Part shown: positions 10,001-18,415 of the stretch, piece after piece
Layout of the letters: each line of letters opens with the position of its first letter
Numbering within the stretch: position 1 is the stretch's first letter
Assembly (NCBI GenBank): GCA_029571005.1
Contig: JAKPTG010000112.1
Span: 1 to 45,290, forward strand
Length of the DNA: 45,290 nucleotides
Source: Candidatus Fermentibacterota bacterium
GTDB lineage: Bacteria > Fermentibacterota > Fermentibacteria > Fermentibacterales > JCC-6
Direction of reading: 5' to 3'
Notes under the pieces: model-generated
Databases searched by the model: none
What the model was told of the DNA's origin: nothing
What the model saw: the letters and a program-made list of their open reading frames with translations, nothing else
Made by a program: the position numbers and the translations under genes

Positions 10001-10526
10001 TGAAGAAGCGCTCCCTGCCCACCAGGTCCTGGTAGAAGCGAACCGCCTCCAACGCCAGATCCTTCCTGCCCCGGGAGATATGGTAGGCGATTTCGCCCTG
10101 GAGGCAGGCCGACCCGATCACCAGCCCCCGGGAGTGCCGGGCGAGGGTTTCCCTGTCGATCCTGGGGCGGCGGTAGAAGCCTTCCGTCCACCCGATGCTG
10201 GAAAGCCGGCAGAGGTTCCTGTACCCCTCCTCGTCCGCCGCCAGCAGGGTGAGGTGTCTGGTTCCCTCCCTGGAATCGTCGCTTTTCTCCAGGCGGCTGC
10301 CGGAGGCTACGTAGGCCTCCATCCCCACGATGGGGTGAACCCCGTGTTCGGCCATGACATCGCTGAAGTGCACTGCGCCGTAGAGGCTGCCGTGGTCGGT
10401 GACCGCCACCGTGTTCATTCCGTTCTCGCGAAGGTAAGGGGCGAGCTTCTCGAAACGGATCGCCCCGTCCAGCAGGCTGTACTCCGAGTGAAGGTGGAGG
10501 TGTACGAAGGGCGGGGAACCGCTCAT
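7068..10526 (-). CDS. dnaE: DNA polymerase III subunit alpha
   Basis: 1152 residues, the length of standard DnaE replicative polymerases. The N-terminal PHP domain opens with VHLHLHSEYSLLDGAI and continues with VTDHGSLYGAVHF. The polymerase palm carries the catalytic PDIDMD motif at about residue 400 (near 9320), with the preceding GPGRGSAAGSLV motif. The helix-hairpin-helix region and C-terminal OB fold (VAALVDQLRFRDGKRGRIAFL) follow. It would synthesise the chromosome as part of the Pol III holoenzyme. Its ATG overlaps the stop of the membrane-protein gene (ATGA, 4 bases), and its stop overlaps the next gene, so it is embedded in a cell-envelope operon. This is an unusual setting for dnaE. 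Confidence 0.98.
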   Translation of the reverse strand: MSGSPPFVHLHLHSEYSLLDGAIRFEKLAPYLRENGMNTVAVTDHGSLYGAVHFSDVMAEHGVHPIVGMEAYVASGSRLEKSDDSREGTRHLTLLAADEEGYRNLCRLSSIGWTEGFYRRPRIDRETLARHSRGLVIGSACLQGEIAYHISRGRKDLALEAVRFYQDLVGRERFFIELMDHGLPEEKAILPGLAELARETGALPVATNDAHYLVRDHAGIHDILLCLQTKKTLSDPGRMKLATEEFYVKTPEEMARLFSWIPEAVTNTVEVARQCTFSLGRGGFLLPDFPLPPGEESLDLHLRSLAEAGLSRKLGREPDETERRRLTYELDVICDMGFPGYFLIVSELTEWARSRGIPLGPGRGSAAGSLVSWAIGITEVNPLKYGLSFERFLNPARKQMPDIDMDVCYERRGEVIAHIVEKYGQDRVCQIISFNRMKNRAAIRDVSRVMGMPFETGDRLSKLLATAPDQDAPLDVLAKQIPELAREAEEDPEVARLIRYCGEISGVARHSGVHAAGVVITPGPLMDYVPLCFSREKGLTTQFEMKSAEKIGLMKLDVLGLRTVTVLRHAEEMVRRRQPSFSVEGIPLDDPATLDLLNRVETIGVFQLESPGMRDALRKIGVDRFDDVTAAVAIFRPGSMHMIDLYGENKRRAAEGKPAKDMIPELQDVLGETHGVIVYQEQVMEIAHSFAGMSMAEADSLRRAISKKNAREMESFGAAFISGARSRGVSERKAREIFDHIRHFGEYGFNKSHSVCYAIIAYWTAYLKAHFPGEFMAATMTSEMGSTERLAALVAEAGRMGLTVLPPSVNDSLVTFDVDREGRIVYALKAVKNVGESPALEIVAARNRGGAFTGIQDLACRVESGLNKKVLESLIIAGALDSLPGKRSAMLASVDRVLAYATAFRKHREAGQMTLFGAESMAEPEAPPLQEMEEIPREEMLRGEKELLGFYLTGHPLDEYREEVRAYATHSPGAVAGYKGARPVSVAALVDQLRFRDGKRGRIAFLTLSGVSDSCEATVWPESLEKCAAVLGSGKPLLFTGRVQNGRGEPRFCVEKAEPLEEIRKRSGLRLRFTVTGEGLPPELFTGLVALLGKHPGNAPVFVEMECEGTGRRYVGESRSIRVATGGRLLEELRRHLGDRASVSLYNGGGVY

Positions 10527-11653
10527 TTGCCGTCCCGAAGCTCGTCACCGGCCTTATCGGCGGACCCGTAGAGTTTCTGGAACTCCCTGAACTCCTCATC
10601 GTCGGCACGGGCCAGGAGGTCGTCGCCGTCCTTCGCCTTCCGCACGGCCAGGTACAGAATCGTCCACAGGGAAGCGCCGCTGGAGAGCCAGTAGGCGGCG
10701 ATGAGCAGGGCTATGGCCGCCCCGGAAAGCCCGGCGGCCCAGCCGGCGGCTCCGCTCCAGGGGGCGGGGCCCCCGGAAAGGGAACCGAGGGGAGCCATGA
10801 AAGAACCGTAGTGGGACACCAGCTGGGGCGCCGCCAGGTGCAGGCCTCCCTGGACCGTCGGGGAGAAGCCGTCGGCCCCCATGCCGGCGCCGATCCCCAG
10901 GGCGGCTATCGCCAGGGCTCCCCGGGCGAAGAGGATGAAAAGCGCCAGGGATACGGCCCGGGCCGCAAGGCCCGCAACCAGGTAGAAAAGTATCCGCCAC
11001 GGCTGGGCGGTGATGGAGCTGAAGAGTTCGAACAGGGTCTCGAAGGTGTCGCCCTTGGTGCAGGCGGTGATGGCCGGCACCATGTGAAACGCGAGCACCA
11101 GGGCCACCAGCGAGAGGACACCGAAGAGGGAAAGCCCCCAGAGGGGCACCGCCAGCACCCCGACCAGCACCGGCCCCACCCCTGGAATCCTTCCCAGAAG
11201 GCCGATCAGGAACAGGCCGAGGAACAGGATCACCAGCCCGGACAGCACCGCCACGGGCACCATGATCATGGGCTTCCAGTTCTCACGGTGGAAAGTCAGG
11301 GCTTCCCGGCCGCTGTAGAAGCCGTCGCCCCGGATCTGCTCGAAGGTGATCCTGCCCACCTTCTGAAAGGCGGACATCATGATCCAGAGGCAGAGCAGCA
11401 CGGCTATGCCCAGGAACGCCATGGCCGCAGGACTCTCCATGAACGCCCCGCAGGGAACCGGGAAAAGCCGGGACTCCTGCCAGCGCCCTTCCATGGAGTC
11501 ACCCGAGGCGAAGAAGCCAAGGTAGACAAAGCCCGCCCAGACCAGCCAGGAAAGCGCCAGGGCCTTCCACATCACCCAGAGGTTTCTGGCTCTCAGGCCG
11601 TACTTCACCGAGAGAAGCATGTCTCTCGCATCGAAACGCAGATTATGAATCAC
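10523..11653 (-). CDS. Multi-pass inner-membrane protein of unknown function
   Basis: 377 residues with about six or seven predicted membrane helices, for example the hydrophobic runs at ALALSWLVWAGFVYLGFF, AFLGIAVLLCLWIMMSAF, VPVAVLSGLVILFLGLFL and AAIALLIAAYWLSSGASL. No catalytic or transport motif was recognised; the charged ends and cytoplasmic tail (DDEEFREFQKLYG) are unremarkable. The start is GTG at 11653, chosen because GGGAGG lies six bases upstream; an upstream in-frame start would run deep into comF. It overlaps the end of comF by 11 bases and the start of dnaE by 4, so the three are translationally coupled. Function unknown. Confidence 0.8.
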   Translation of the reverse strand: MIHNLRFDARDMLLSVKYGLRARNLWVMWKALALSWLVWAGFVYLGFFASGDSMEGRWQESRLFPVPCGAFMESPAAMAFLGIAVLLCLWIMMSAFQKVGRITFEQIRGDGFYSGREALTFHRENWKPMIMVPVAVLSGLVILFLGLFLIGLLGRIPGVGPVLVGVLAVPLWGLSLFGVLSLVALVLAFHMVPAITACTKGDTFETLFELFSSITAQPWRILFYLVAGLAARAVSLALFILFARGALAIAALGIGAGMGADGFSPTVQGGLHLAAPQLVSHYGSFMAPLGSLSGGPAPWSGAAGWAAGLSGAAIALLIAAYWLSSGASLWTILYLAVRKAKDGDDLLARADDEEFREFQKLYGSADKAGDELRDGK

Positions 11654-12332
11654 GGCGGTCCTCCCTGCCTTCGGGTTCGGTTTCCCCAATTCTTTCTTCT
11701 ATCATACTTCCGCGCCGGGTTTCCCGAAAGTTCACAGCCAGCGGAATCACGTCCGCCGCACCCCCGCGGCGAAGCGCTCCGGACGCCTGCCTCAGGGTCT
11801 CCCCGGTGGCCAGCACATCGTCCAGAAGCCATATCCTGCCCCCGGGAACCGTCCCCACGGTATGAAAGGCCCCTTCAAGGTTAAGCCTTCTCTCCCGGGC
11901 CGACAGCCCGACCTGGCTGGGACCCGGTTTCCTCGACAGCACCTCCGTGAAGCGGCACCCCGCCAGAGCCGCCAGTCGGCGGGCTATGACGCTCACCTGG
12001 TTGTAGCCCCTTCTTCTGAGGGTGGCGGGAGACGAAGGCACGCAGGTGACCGTGTCGCCCGGGGAGGGAATGCGGTTCCACTCCTCCAGGGCCATCTCCG
12101 CGAGCACCCCGCCCAGGTGCCGTTCTCCTGAGTACTTGAGGCGGATCATCATCTCCCTCATGACCCCCCGGTGCAGAAAAGCCGCAGGCCCGGCTCCCGG
12201 CACGGGGTACACCCTGGTAAGACACCAGGCGCAGAGCCTGCTGCCCTTCACCGGAACCCTTCGGCCGCAGCCGGGGCAGAGGAAGAGAAAGAAAAGGTTC
12301 AGCAGCCTTTTCGCCGGCGCAGGCGAAGCCAT
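11643..12332 (-). CDS. ComF-family phosphoribosyltransferase-like protein
   Basis: About 229 residues, the family size. The N-terminus has the ComF zinc-finger pattern CPGCGRRV...LCAWC. The middle has the RRRGYNQ motif and LSARERRLNLEGAF, and the C-terminal half carries the phosphoribosyltransferase loop IWLLDDVLATGETL. ComF proteins take part in DNA uptake during natural transformation in some bacteria, but homologues are widespread and often of unknown role. The ATG at 12332 is the best start seen, although its ribosome-binding site (GGGAG) is too close; it overlaps the lgt end by 34 bases. Whether this organism is competent cannot be judged from this gene alone. Confidence 0.9.
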   Translation of the reverse strand: MASPAPAKRLLNLFFLFLCPGCGRRVPVKGSRLCAWCLTRVYPVPGAGPAAFLHRGVMREMMIRLKYSGERHLGGVLAEMALEEWNRIPSPGDTVTCVPSSPATLRRRGYNQVSVIARRLAALAGCRFTEVLSRKPGPSQVGLSARERRLNLEGAFHTVGTVPGGRIWLLDDVLATGETLRQASGALRRGGAADVIPLAVNFRETRRGSMIEERIGETEPEGREDRRDS

Positions 12333-13108
12333 ACTCCCAGAATCAGGGAGCCTGCGATCATCACCAGGCTCACAAGCTGATTGTCGGTGATCCCGGGCCT
12401 CCCCGCGAATACGCTGTACCCCAGCAGTTCGCAGGGCCGGTGGTCGAAGTGCCTGAACTCCTCCAGGCCGAATCGGGTCGCTCCGTAGAGACCCAGGAAG
12501 AGGGAGAAGATGAAGCCGGGGTAATGCCTTCTTTTCCCGGCCAGAAGCAGGACCAGGAGGATGTACAACCCCGCCGCGGAAGCGTAGAGCTGGGTGGGGT
12601 GAAGGCGGGCATGGCCGTAAACGCTCCAGGGAAGCGACCCGTAGGGGAAGCTCACGCCTGCGAAGCTCTCCGTCGGGATCCCGAAGCAGCAACCGTTGAG
12701 GAAACACCCGACCCGGGTTATGAAGATGCCCAGGGGAAACGCGGGTATGACCGCATCGGCCAGTTCCCAGGCGGGCCATTTCTTACGGGCGATGTAAACG
12801 AACCCGACTACGATGGCCAGCACCACGCCGCCTAGCATGCTGAGGCCGTACAAACCGTTCCAGAACGCGATGATGCGGATCGGGGCCCCTGCGAACTCGT
12901 CGAGGTGGGTCAAAACGTAAAGGGCCCTGGACCCGACTATGGCGGCCATCATCACCCAGACGCCCATACTGGTCACATCGTCCTTGGGTATCCCCCGGGC
13001 GGCGCACCGGCGGGAGGCGAGCCCGACGCCCAGCAGGAAGGACACCGCCAGGGTGAGCCCGTAGGAATTGAGCGGTATGCCGCCGATTCTGAACAATACC
13101 GGGTGCAT
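12299..13108 (-). CDS. lgt: Prolipoprotein diacylglyceryl transferase
   Basis: 269 residues, the expected size for Lgt, the inner-membrane enzyme that transfers diacylglycerol from phosphatidylglycerol to the lipobox cysteine. Membrane helices are evident throughout. The family's central signature is present in the variant form RVGCFLNGCCFG (rather than the more common GRxGNFxNGE), followed by LHPTQLYAS and the C-terminal RFGLEEFRHFD. The essential arginine of the signature is kept. This form is seen in several non-proteobacterial Lgt proteins. The gene starts with ATG behind GGAGGAACC, 45 bases after rodA, and would mature the lipoproteins encoded in this window (serpin, 18466-19230). Confidence 0.96.
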   Translation of the reverse strand: MHPVLFRIGGIPLNSYGLTLAVSFLLGVGLASRRCAARGIPKDDVTSMGVWVMMAAIVGSRALYVLTHLDEFAGAPIRIIAFWNGLYGLSMLGGVVLAIVVGFVYIARKKWPAWELADAVIPAFPLGIFITRVGCFLNGCCFGIPTESFAGVSFPYGSLPWSVYGHARLHPTQLYASAAGLYILLVLLLAGKRRHYPGFIFSLFLGLYGATRFGLEEFRHFDHRPCELLGYSVFAGRPGITDNQLVSLVMIAGSLILGVWLRLRRRKGC

Positions 13109-13153
13109 GGGTTCCTCCTCCCGTAAGGGGAATCTAAGGAGTGCCGGGGCGGT

Positions 13154-14344
13154 TCACCAGCTTCGCCAGTTCCTGGCGGCGTTCATGGCCAGGCCCACCA
13201 TGATCATCTCCGTAATCACATGGCTTCCGCCGTAGGTCATAAGGGGAAGGGGGAGACCCGTTACGGGCATGATCCCGATGGCCATGCCGATGTTGACGAA
13301 CAGGTGGATGATGAAGTAAAAGGCGATACCTGCCACCAGAATTGAGTTGAACGGGTTCATGGATCTCCTGGCCGCCAGCAGAATCCGCCATATCAGCAGC
13401 AGGAAGAGCCCCAGCAGGAGCATGGAGCCCAGAAAACCGAATTCCTCGGCATAGACGCTGAAGATGAAATCGGTGTGCCTGGCGGGGAGGTATGCCAGCG
13501 TCTTCTGAGTTCCCTGAAGAAAGCCCTGCCCGTAGAATCTGCCGGCGCCCACCGCCACCTCGGACTGGATCACGTTCCATCCCGCCCCCTGGGGATCCGC
13601 GGCGGGGTTCAGGAAGGTGGTGAGTCTTGTCCTCTGATAGGGTCTCAGCAGATTCCAGGCCACCGGGGTCAGGGCCGCAACCGTGGTGTTGAATGTCGTG
13701 ATGAAGACCCATTTCCAGGTGGGCGCCCTGTCCCGGTACAGAACGGCGCACAGCATCACGGTGAACAGCAGCCACCACCCGAAACCGATGGATGACAGGG
13801 CGGCCAGGAAAGGGCTCACGAAAAGGAAGATCCACCGGAACCCGAAGCCCGCCCAGTAGAGCATACCCAGGATTATCATGCCCATGGCGACCGCGGTTCC
13901 CAGGTCGGGCTGGACCGCGGTGAGCATCACCAGAAGAAAAACACCGGCAAGGAAAAGCGGCGTGCTCCACCTCGACGACTCCGTTTTCATGCCCGGCATC
14001 CATCTGGCGGACACCAGAATGACGGCCAGCTTGGCGAACTCCGAAACCTGAAGGTGCAGCGGACCTATCACCAGCCATCTCCCGGCCGGCCCCCGGCCGT
14101 AGAGAATGGTGAGAATCAGAAGAACCATCACCGGGAGGTAGATGAAGGGATACAGTTCCTCCAGTAACCTGAGCGGAAAGTTGTAGGCCGCGAGCATCAT
14201 CACGAAGCCCACCGCCACCATCCAGAGCTGATGGTAGAACATGCCCTCCTCGGGGACTGCGGAGTAGACCGTCATGAGTCCCAGGAAGAGCAGCGCCGCC
14301 AGGGCTCCGGCCATGAGGAAATCGGGCCTGTCACCAGACGGCAT
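13154..14344 (-). CDS. rodA: Rod-shape peptidoglycan polymerase RodA (SEDS family)
   Basis: 396 residues with about ten membrane helices, as in FtsW/RodA/SpoVE proteins, which polymerise glycan strands from lipid II with a partner transpeptidase. Family stretches are visible: GPAGRWLVIGPLHLQVSEFAKLAV, LTAVQPDLGTAVAMGMI and NIGMAIGIMPVTGLPLPLMTYGGSHV at the C-terminus. The RodA identity is supported by its neighbour, the transpeptidase PBP2, which it follows with a 14-base overlap (ATG at 14344 inside mrdA). Next downstream is lgt, 45 bases away. Confidence 0.97.
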   Translation of the reverse strand: MPSGDRPDFLMAGALAALLFLGLMTVYSAVPEEGMFYHQLWMVAVGFVMMLAAYNFPLRLLEELYPFIYLPVMVLLILTILYGRGPAGRWLVIGPLHLQVSEFAKLAVILVSARWMPGMKTESSRWSTPLFLAGVFLLVMLTAVQPDLGTAVAMGMIILGMLYWAGFGFRWIFLFVSPFLAALSSIGFGWWLLFTVMLCAVLYRDRAPTWKWVFITTFNTTVAALTPVAWNLLRPYQRTRLTTFLNPAADPQGAGWNVIQSEVAVGAGRFYGQGFLQGTQKTLAYLPARHTDFIFSVYAEEFGFLGSMLLLGLFLLLIWRILLAARRSMNPFNSILVAGIAFYFIIHLFVNIGMAIGIMPVTGLPLPLMTYGGSHVITEMIMVGLAMNAARNWRSW

Positions 14345-16067
14345 CGGGGTACAGCCTTTCCACGGCTTTCTCCACTATCGCCCTGGCCAGAGGGCCGGCC
14401 ACGACGCCTCCCGAGCCGCCGTACTCCACGAAAACCGCGTAGGCCAGGGGGGCCGGCCTGGGAAGGTAGCCGCACACCCAGGCGTGGTCCAGGCCGGCAT
14501 AGGTTTCCGCCGTGCCGCTCTTGGCCCTGAAGGGGAGGGGGCTGTCGTGCATGGCCGAGAAGAGGGTCCCGCCCCGCCGGGTCACCGCAGCCCGGAGGGC
14601 CTGGTCTATCACCGCCAGATTATCGGGCGAGATCGGCGGCGCCAGCTTCACGCCGCAGGGGTCCTCTCCTACGATCAGTGACAGGGGCGGCATATCGCCC
14701 ATGGAGGCCACGAGTCCTGAAACCACCGCCATCTGAAGGGGGCTCGCCAGCAGTTCCCCCTGGCCGATGGACAGGTTCAGAAGATTGCCCTGCCCCCACC
14801 CCCCCGGGCCGTACCGGCTGTTCATGTAGTCCCTGTCGGGCACCACACCGGAAGCTTCCCCGGGAAGTAAACCGGTAACCCTGGCGCCCATCCCCATGGA
14901 CCGGGCCATTTTTGCCAGGTTGTCCATGTTCCCGTTCTGGACGACCCGGTAGAAGTAGCTGTCGCAGGAGACGGCCAGCGCCTCCAGGATGTTTATCCTG
15001 CCGTGCGTTCCCCAGCACCGGAAGACATTGCCTCCGTAGGACACCGATCCGTAGCAGGGGTCCGGCATGTAATCGGGGGACGGCACCAGGCCTTCCTCCA
15101 GAATCCAGGCGGCGGTGACTATCTTGAAGGTGGAACCCGGGGGATGGCAGGTGCCCCACGCCCGATTGAGCAGAGGCTTCTGGGGATTGTCGAGGATGGC
15201 GTTCCAGTCGTCGGAGGAAAGTCCCTCGATGAAGAGGTTCGGGTCGAAGCCCGGTTCCGAGGCGAGGCAGAGCAGTTCCCCCGTGGACCAGTCGAGAACA
15301 ACCGCGGCGCCGGGGTTTCCGGTGCCGGAGATTATGCTGTCGGCGTATGCCTGCAGCTCCGCATCCACCGTCAGGGCCACGTCGCGGCCCGGGACCGGAA
15401 CGCTCTCCGACGGATCTCCAAAGGTGTCCACCACCCTCCCGTAGGCGTCCACCACCTCCCTGACGTAACCCGGCGTTCCGCTGAGCCTGTCGTTCAGTAT
15501 CCTTTCAAGGCCCGTCACCCCGGCCAGCTCCCCCTGATACCGGGCCGCGCTGTCCGCCAGGCTGACATAGCCGATGAGGTGGCAGAAGGTCTCTCCCATC
15601 CGGTACCTTCTCCGCGGGGTCACCGAAAGGATGACGCCGGGAAGGCGGTACATGTTGTCCGCCACCGGAATCACGGCTTCAAGCTCCAGGTCGTCCTTCA
15701 CCACGATGGCCCGGTACGGGGACCTTTCCGCGGCCGCGAACCTTTCCTCCATTTCCCCTTCGGGCAGGGAGAGGAGATCCGCCAGGAGTTCCCGGTTTAC
15801 GGTGTCGAACTCCGAGTGTATCAGTGAAACGGTGAAGGCCGGCTCGTTGTCCGCAAGGACCAGCCCGAACCTGTCGGTCACCACCCCCCTGGGGGCGGGA
15901 ATCGCGACGCTTCGAATCCTGTTCCGGGCAGCCAGTTCACTGTAGTACTCACCCCTGATCAATTGCAGGTAAACCAGCCTGGCCGTGAGTATCCCCAGAA
16001 GAATGAAGAGCACGACAACCACGCTTGTCATGGGCCACGGCTTACCCTCCCGGCTTCGGGGTTTCAC
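14331..16067 (-). CDS. mrdA: Penicillin-binding protein 2 (elongation transpeptidase)
   Basis: 578 residues, typical of class B PBP2. One N-terminal membrane helix (about 12-35) is followed by the pedestal domain and the transpeptidase domain with all three active-site motifs: STFK near residue 310 (serine nucleophile), SCD in place of SxN, and KSGT near residue 515. It cross-links peptidoglycan in lateral wall growth together with RodA. The start is GTG at 16067, overlapping the mreD stop as GTGA, with AGGAG nine bases upstream; a reading frame extending further upstream is not needed. It lies in the mreBCD-mrdA-rodA order typical of elongation clusters. Confidence 0.97.
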   Translation of the reverse strand: MKPRSREGKPWPMTSVVVVLFILLGILTARLVYLQLIRGEYYSELAARNRIRSVAIPAPRGVVTDRFGLVLADNEPAFTVSLIHSEFDTVNRELLADLLSLPEGEMEERFAAAERSPYRAIVVKDDLELEAVIPVADNMYRLPGVILSVTPRRRYRMGETFCHLIGYVSLADSAARYQGELAGVTGLERILNDRLSGTPGYVREVVDAYGRVVDTFGDPSESVPVPGRDVALTVDAELQAYADSIISGTGNPGAAVVLDWSTGELLCLASEPGFDPNLFIEGLSSDDWNAILDNPQKPLLNRAWGTCHPPGSTFKIVTAAWILEEGLVPSPDYMPDPCYGSVSYGGNVFRCWGTHGRINILEALAVSCDSYFYRVVQNGNMDNLAKMARSMGMGARVTGLLPGEASGVVPDRDYMNSRYGPGGWGQGNLLNLSIGQGELLASPLQMAVVSGLVASMGDMPPLSLIVGEDPCGVKLAPPISPDNLAVIDQALRAAVTRRGGTLFSAMHDSPLPFRAKSGTAETYAGLDHAWVCGYLPRPAPLAYAVFVEYGGSGGVVAGPLARAIVEKAVERLYPDAVW

Positions 16068-16546
16068 GCCGAATCGCTCCTGATCCGGAAAAGGAGTATC
16101 TGCACCACCACCAGACACGCGAGGGGCGCCACCGCCCGGGGAATCACCAGGAGGGTTCCAACGCCGAAATAGGCTCCCGGAGGCCGGGAGGCCAGGAGTA
16201 TGAAGAGCAGGTCACTGAAAATCGAAGCCAGCACCGAGTGGAGATAAAAGGAAACCTCCCCCGCCGCGATGGTGGCGCTGAGAAGCCTGCGGGCCGCCAG
16301 GATACCAAGGATCATGGACAGGGACGAGGTTCCGGGAGGCTGGTGGGTGAGCAGGTCCAGAGAAAGCCCCGAGAAGAACGCCTTCCCCTGCACATGCCAC
16401 CGGGGCTCCCTGTTCAGGGCCAGGTACACCAGAACCGGCACCAGGATGTTGGGCGCCGCAAGAACCCTGCCCAGGGTGACCTCCAGCATGAACTGGACTG
16501 CGACGGTGAGTGCGACGATCGTCTGGTCCCGGACGGAAAACCTCAT
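16064..16546 (-). CDS. mreD: Rod-shape-determining protein MreD
   Basis: 160 residues, almost entirely hydrophobic, with five or so predicted membrane helices. The pattern PRWHVQGKAFFSGLSLDLLT is the usual MreD central motif and the polypeptide ends in a short charged tail. MreD is an inner-membrane component of the elongasome that couples MreB and MreC to the synthases. Its ATG overlaps the mreC stop by four bases (ATGA), and its stop overlaps the mrdA start. Confidence 0.93.
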   Translation of the reverse strand: MRFSVRDQTIVALTVAVQFMLEVTLGRVLAAPNILVPVLVYLALNREPRWHVQGKAFFSGLSLDLLTHQPPGTSSLSMILGILAARRLLSATIAAGEVSFYLHSVLASIFSDLLFILLASRPPGAYFGVGTLLVIPRAVAPLACLVVVQILLFRIRSDSA

Positions 16547-17283
16547 TCCGCACCGGTCCGGCGGAGGATGAGCACTTCCCCGAGCCTCCTGAAGTCCACA
16601 GCCGGCTCCAGCACCAGAGTCATGTCCAGCCCCCGGGAGCCTTCCTCCACCGCCGTGACGGTTCCAATGACGATCCCGTCCGGATAGACGCCGCCGAACC
16701 GGCTGGTCAGGACCTGTTCCCCCACCCTGGGTCCGGCCGCCATATCCACATGGTCCATCCTGAGCCCGCCGTCGGGGGCGGAGGAAACCAGCCCCATGGC
16801 TCCGGACTCGGCGCAGACGGCGCTCACCAGCACTCCCGGTATCACCACGGGCAGAACGGTGCAGGTGTTTTCCTCCACCCGGTCAACCACCCCTACCAAT
16901 CCGGCGGCCGCTATACAGACCGAACCGATCTCCACCTGGTCCGCCCGTCCCCGGTCGAGGACGAAACCGCCGCCCACGAGGCCTTCGGTCCGGTAGAGGA
17001 CCCTTGCCACCACCGCCCGGGTTTCCGGCAGCCTGATGTAACCAAGGAGTTCACGGTACAGCGCCGTCTTCATGGAGATCTCCCTGAGCCGGGCGTTCTC
17101 CAGCATGAGTTCCAGGATCAGCGTGCGGGTGTATTCATCCCGATGATCGTCTTCCCGGAAAAAGAGGCCGGAGAAAAGAAAACCGAGCCTGCTGCCCACC
17201 CCCGATACCAGGGCCGACCCCACCACCAGCAGCAACAGGGAGAAAAGGATGTAGAGGATTGTGCGGTTACGGGATGGATCCAT
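16543..17283 (-). CDS. mreC: Rod-shape-determining protein MreC
   Basis: 246 residues, slightly shorter than most MreC proteins (about 270-300). It has one N-terminal membrane helix (about 8-30), then a helical segment (about 60-90) and the beta domain containing VLYRTEGLVGGGFVLDRG, GLVGVVDRVEENTCTVLPV and VLTSRFGGVYPDGIVIGTV, all typical MreC strands. It is periplasmic and links the MreB filament to PBP2. The ATG is one base after the mreB stop, and the stop overlaps mreD. Confidence 0.94.
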   Translation of the reverse strand: MDPSRNRTILYILFSLLLLVVGSALVSGVGSRLGFLFSGLFFREDDHRDEYTRTLILELMLENARLREISMKTALYRELLGYIRLPETRAVVARVLYRTEGLVGGGFVLDRGRADQVEIGSVCIAAAGLVGVVDRVEENTCTVLPVVIPGVLVSAVCAESGAMGLVSSAPDGGLRMDHVDMAAGPRVGEQVLTSRFGGVYPDGIVIGTVTAVEEGSRGLDMTLVLEPAVDFRRLGEVLILRRTGAE

Positions 17284-17284
17284 C

Positions 17285-18334
17285 TCAGTCCAGAAGGAGC
17301 TTCCTGTACCGGAACAGATCTCCCAGAATCAGCCCCGCTCCCAGGACCGTGCATGCCAGCGGGTTGTCTGCTATCCGGATGGGCAGGCCGGTTTCCCCCT
17401 CCAGAAGACTGTCAATCCCCTGCAGGAGCGCGCCGCCGCCGGTCAGGACTATGCCCCGGTCCACAATGTCCCTGGCGAGTTCCGCCGGGGTCTTTTCCAG
17501 GGCCTGGTGCACGGCTTCCACAATCTGGCCCACCGGAACCTTCAGGGCCTCGTGAATGTCCTGGGACTTGATCCTGTAAGTCATGGGAACACCGTTGATG
17601 AGATCGAGGCCGCTGACTTCCATTTCTTCCGATTTTCCCTCGGTGACCGCACCCAGGGAGATCTTCACCATCTCCGCCGTGCGTTCCCCCACAAGCAGGC
17701 TGAATTGCTTCTTGAGGTATCCCTGTATGGCTTCGTTCATCTCGTCCCCGCCGACCCGGATGGAGTTCTCCGCCGCGATGGAGTTGAGGCTGATCACGGC
17801 GATCTCCGTGGTGCCGCCGCCTATGTCCACCACCATGTTACCCGGAGCACCCTCCACGGGAAGACCCACCCCAAGGGCCGATGCCAGGGGTTCGGACACC
17901 ATGAGCACCTCCCTGGCCCCCGCCCTCTCCAGGGAGTCGCGCACAGCGGTCTTCTCAACCTCGGTGATCCCGCTGGGAACGCACACCAGCACCCTCGGCC
18001 GCATGGAAAAGCGCCGGGTCTGGCTCCGGGCGAAGAACTCCTTGAGCATGGCCAGGGTCGCCGTCGCGTTTGTGATGACGCCGTCCTTCAGGGGCCGGAT
18101 GACCGTGAGGTTCCTGTTGGTTCTGCCCAGCATGACCTTGGCGTCGCCGCCCACGGCCGCCACGGCTCCTCCGTCGTTCTCCAGGGCGATGACACTGGGT
18201 TCCTCGAGGACGATGCCCCTGTTCGCCACATACACCAGCGTGTTGGCGGTCCCGAGATCAATCGCCATGGAAAACGACAGGATGCCGCCGCCATCGCTTC
18301 CCGTAAACCGGCGGAACAACCCTTTAAGGTCCAT
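17285..18334 (-). CDS. mreB: Actin-like cytoskeletal protein MreB
   Basis: 349 residues, the standard MreB length. Actin-fold nucleotide-binding motifs are clear: phosphate 1 DLGTANTLVYV near the start, phosphate 2 DIGGGTTEIAVISL, and adenosine motif LTGGGALLQGIDSLL at the C-terminus. MreB filaments organise the elongation machinery on the cytoplasmic face. It is the first gene of the long leftward block; the 131 bases before it hold an AT-rich stretch and inverted repeats that are candidate control elements. Confidence 0.98.
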   Translation of the reverse strand: MDLKGLFRRFTGSDGGGILSFSMAIDLGTANTLVYVANRGIVLEEPSVIALENDGGAVAAVGGDAKVMLGRTNRNLTVIRPLKDGVITNATATLAMLKEFFARSQTRRFSMRPRVLVCVPSGITEVEKTAVRDSLERAGAREVLMVSEPLASALGVGLPVEGAPGNMVVDIGGGTTEIAVISLNSIAAENSIRVGGDEMNEAIQGYLKKQFSLLVGERTAEMVKISLGAVTEGKSEEMEVSGLDLINGVPMTYRIKSQDIHEALKVPVGQIVEAVHQALEKTPAELARDIVDRGIVLTGGGALLQGIDSLLEGETGLPIRIADNPLACTVLGAGLILGDLFRYRKLLLD

Positions 18335-18390
18335 GAGTTACCAAATCCCCTCTCGGAACGAACCGACGCTTTCCGCTCAAGGACAGCAAG

Positions 18391-18400
18391 ATATAATAAA
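18391..18400 (-). promoter_or_regulatory. Candidate -10 region for the mreB block
   Basis: The leftward strand reads TTTATTATAT here, the most AT-rich point in the 131 bases upstream of mreB, and contains TATTAT as a possible -10. A clear -35 at 17 bases upstream could not be found, so the promoter assignment is weak. The same bases also read TATAAT on the + strand (18392-18397), but no + gene follows. Confidence 0.35.
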
Positions 18401-18415
18401 CATGAAAGCACAAGG

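Noticed and set aside
8217-10571. 784-residue open frame antisense to dnaE
   Set aside because: Lies entirely over dnaE, which is unmistakable; composition (His, Gly, Pro and Val rich) is that of an antisense artefact.
18392-18397. TATAAT on the + strand as a promoter
   Set aside because: No gene follows on the + strand and no matching -35 is seen; more likely part of the leftward AT-rich region.
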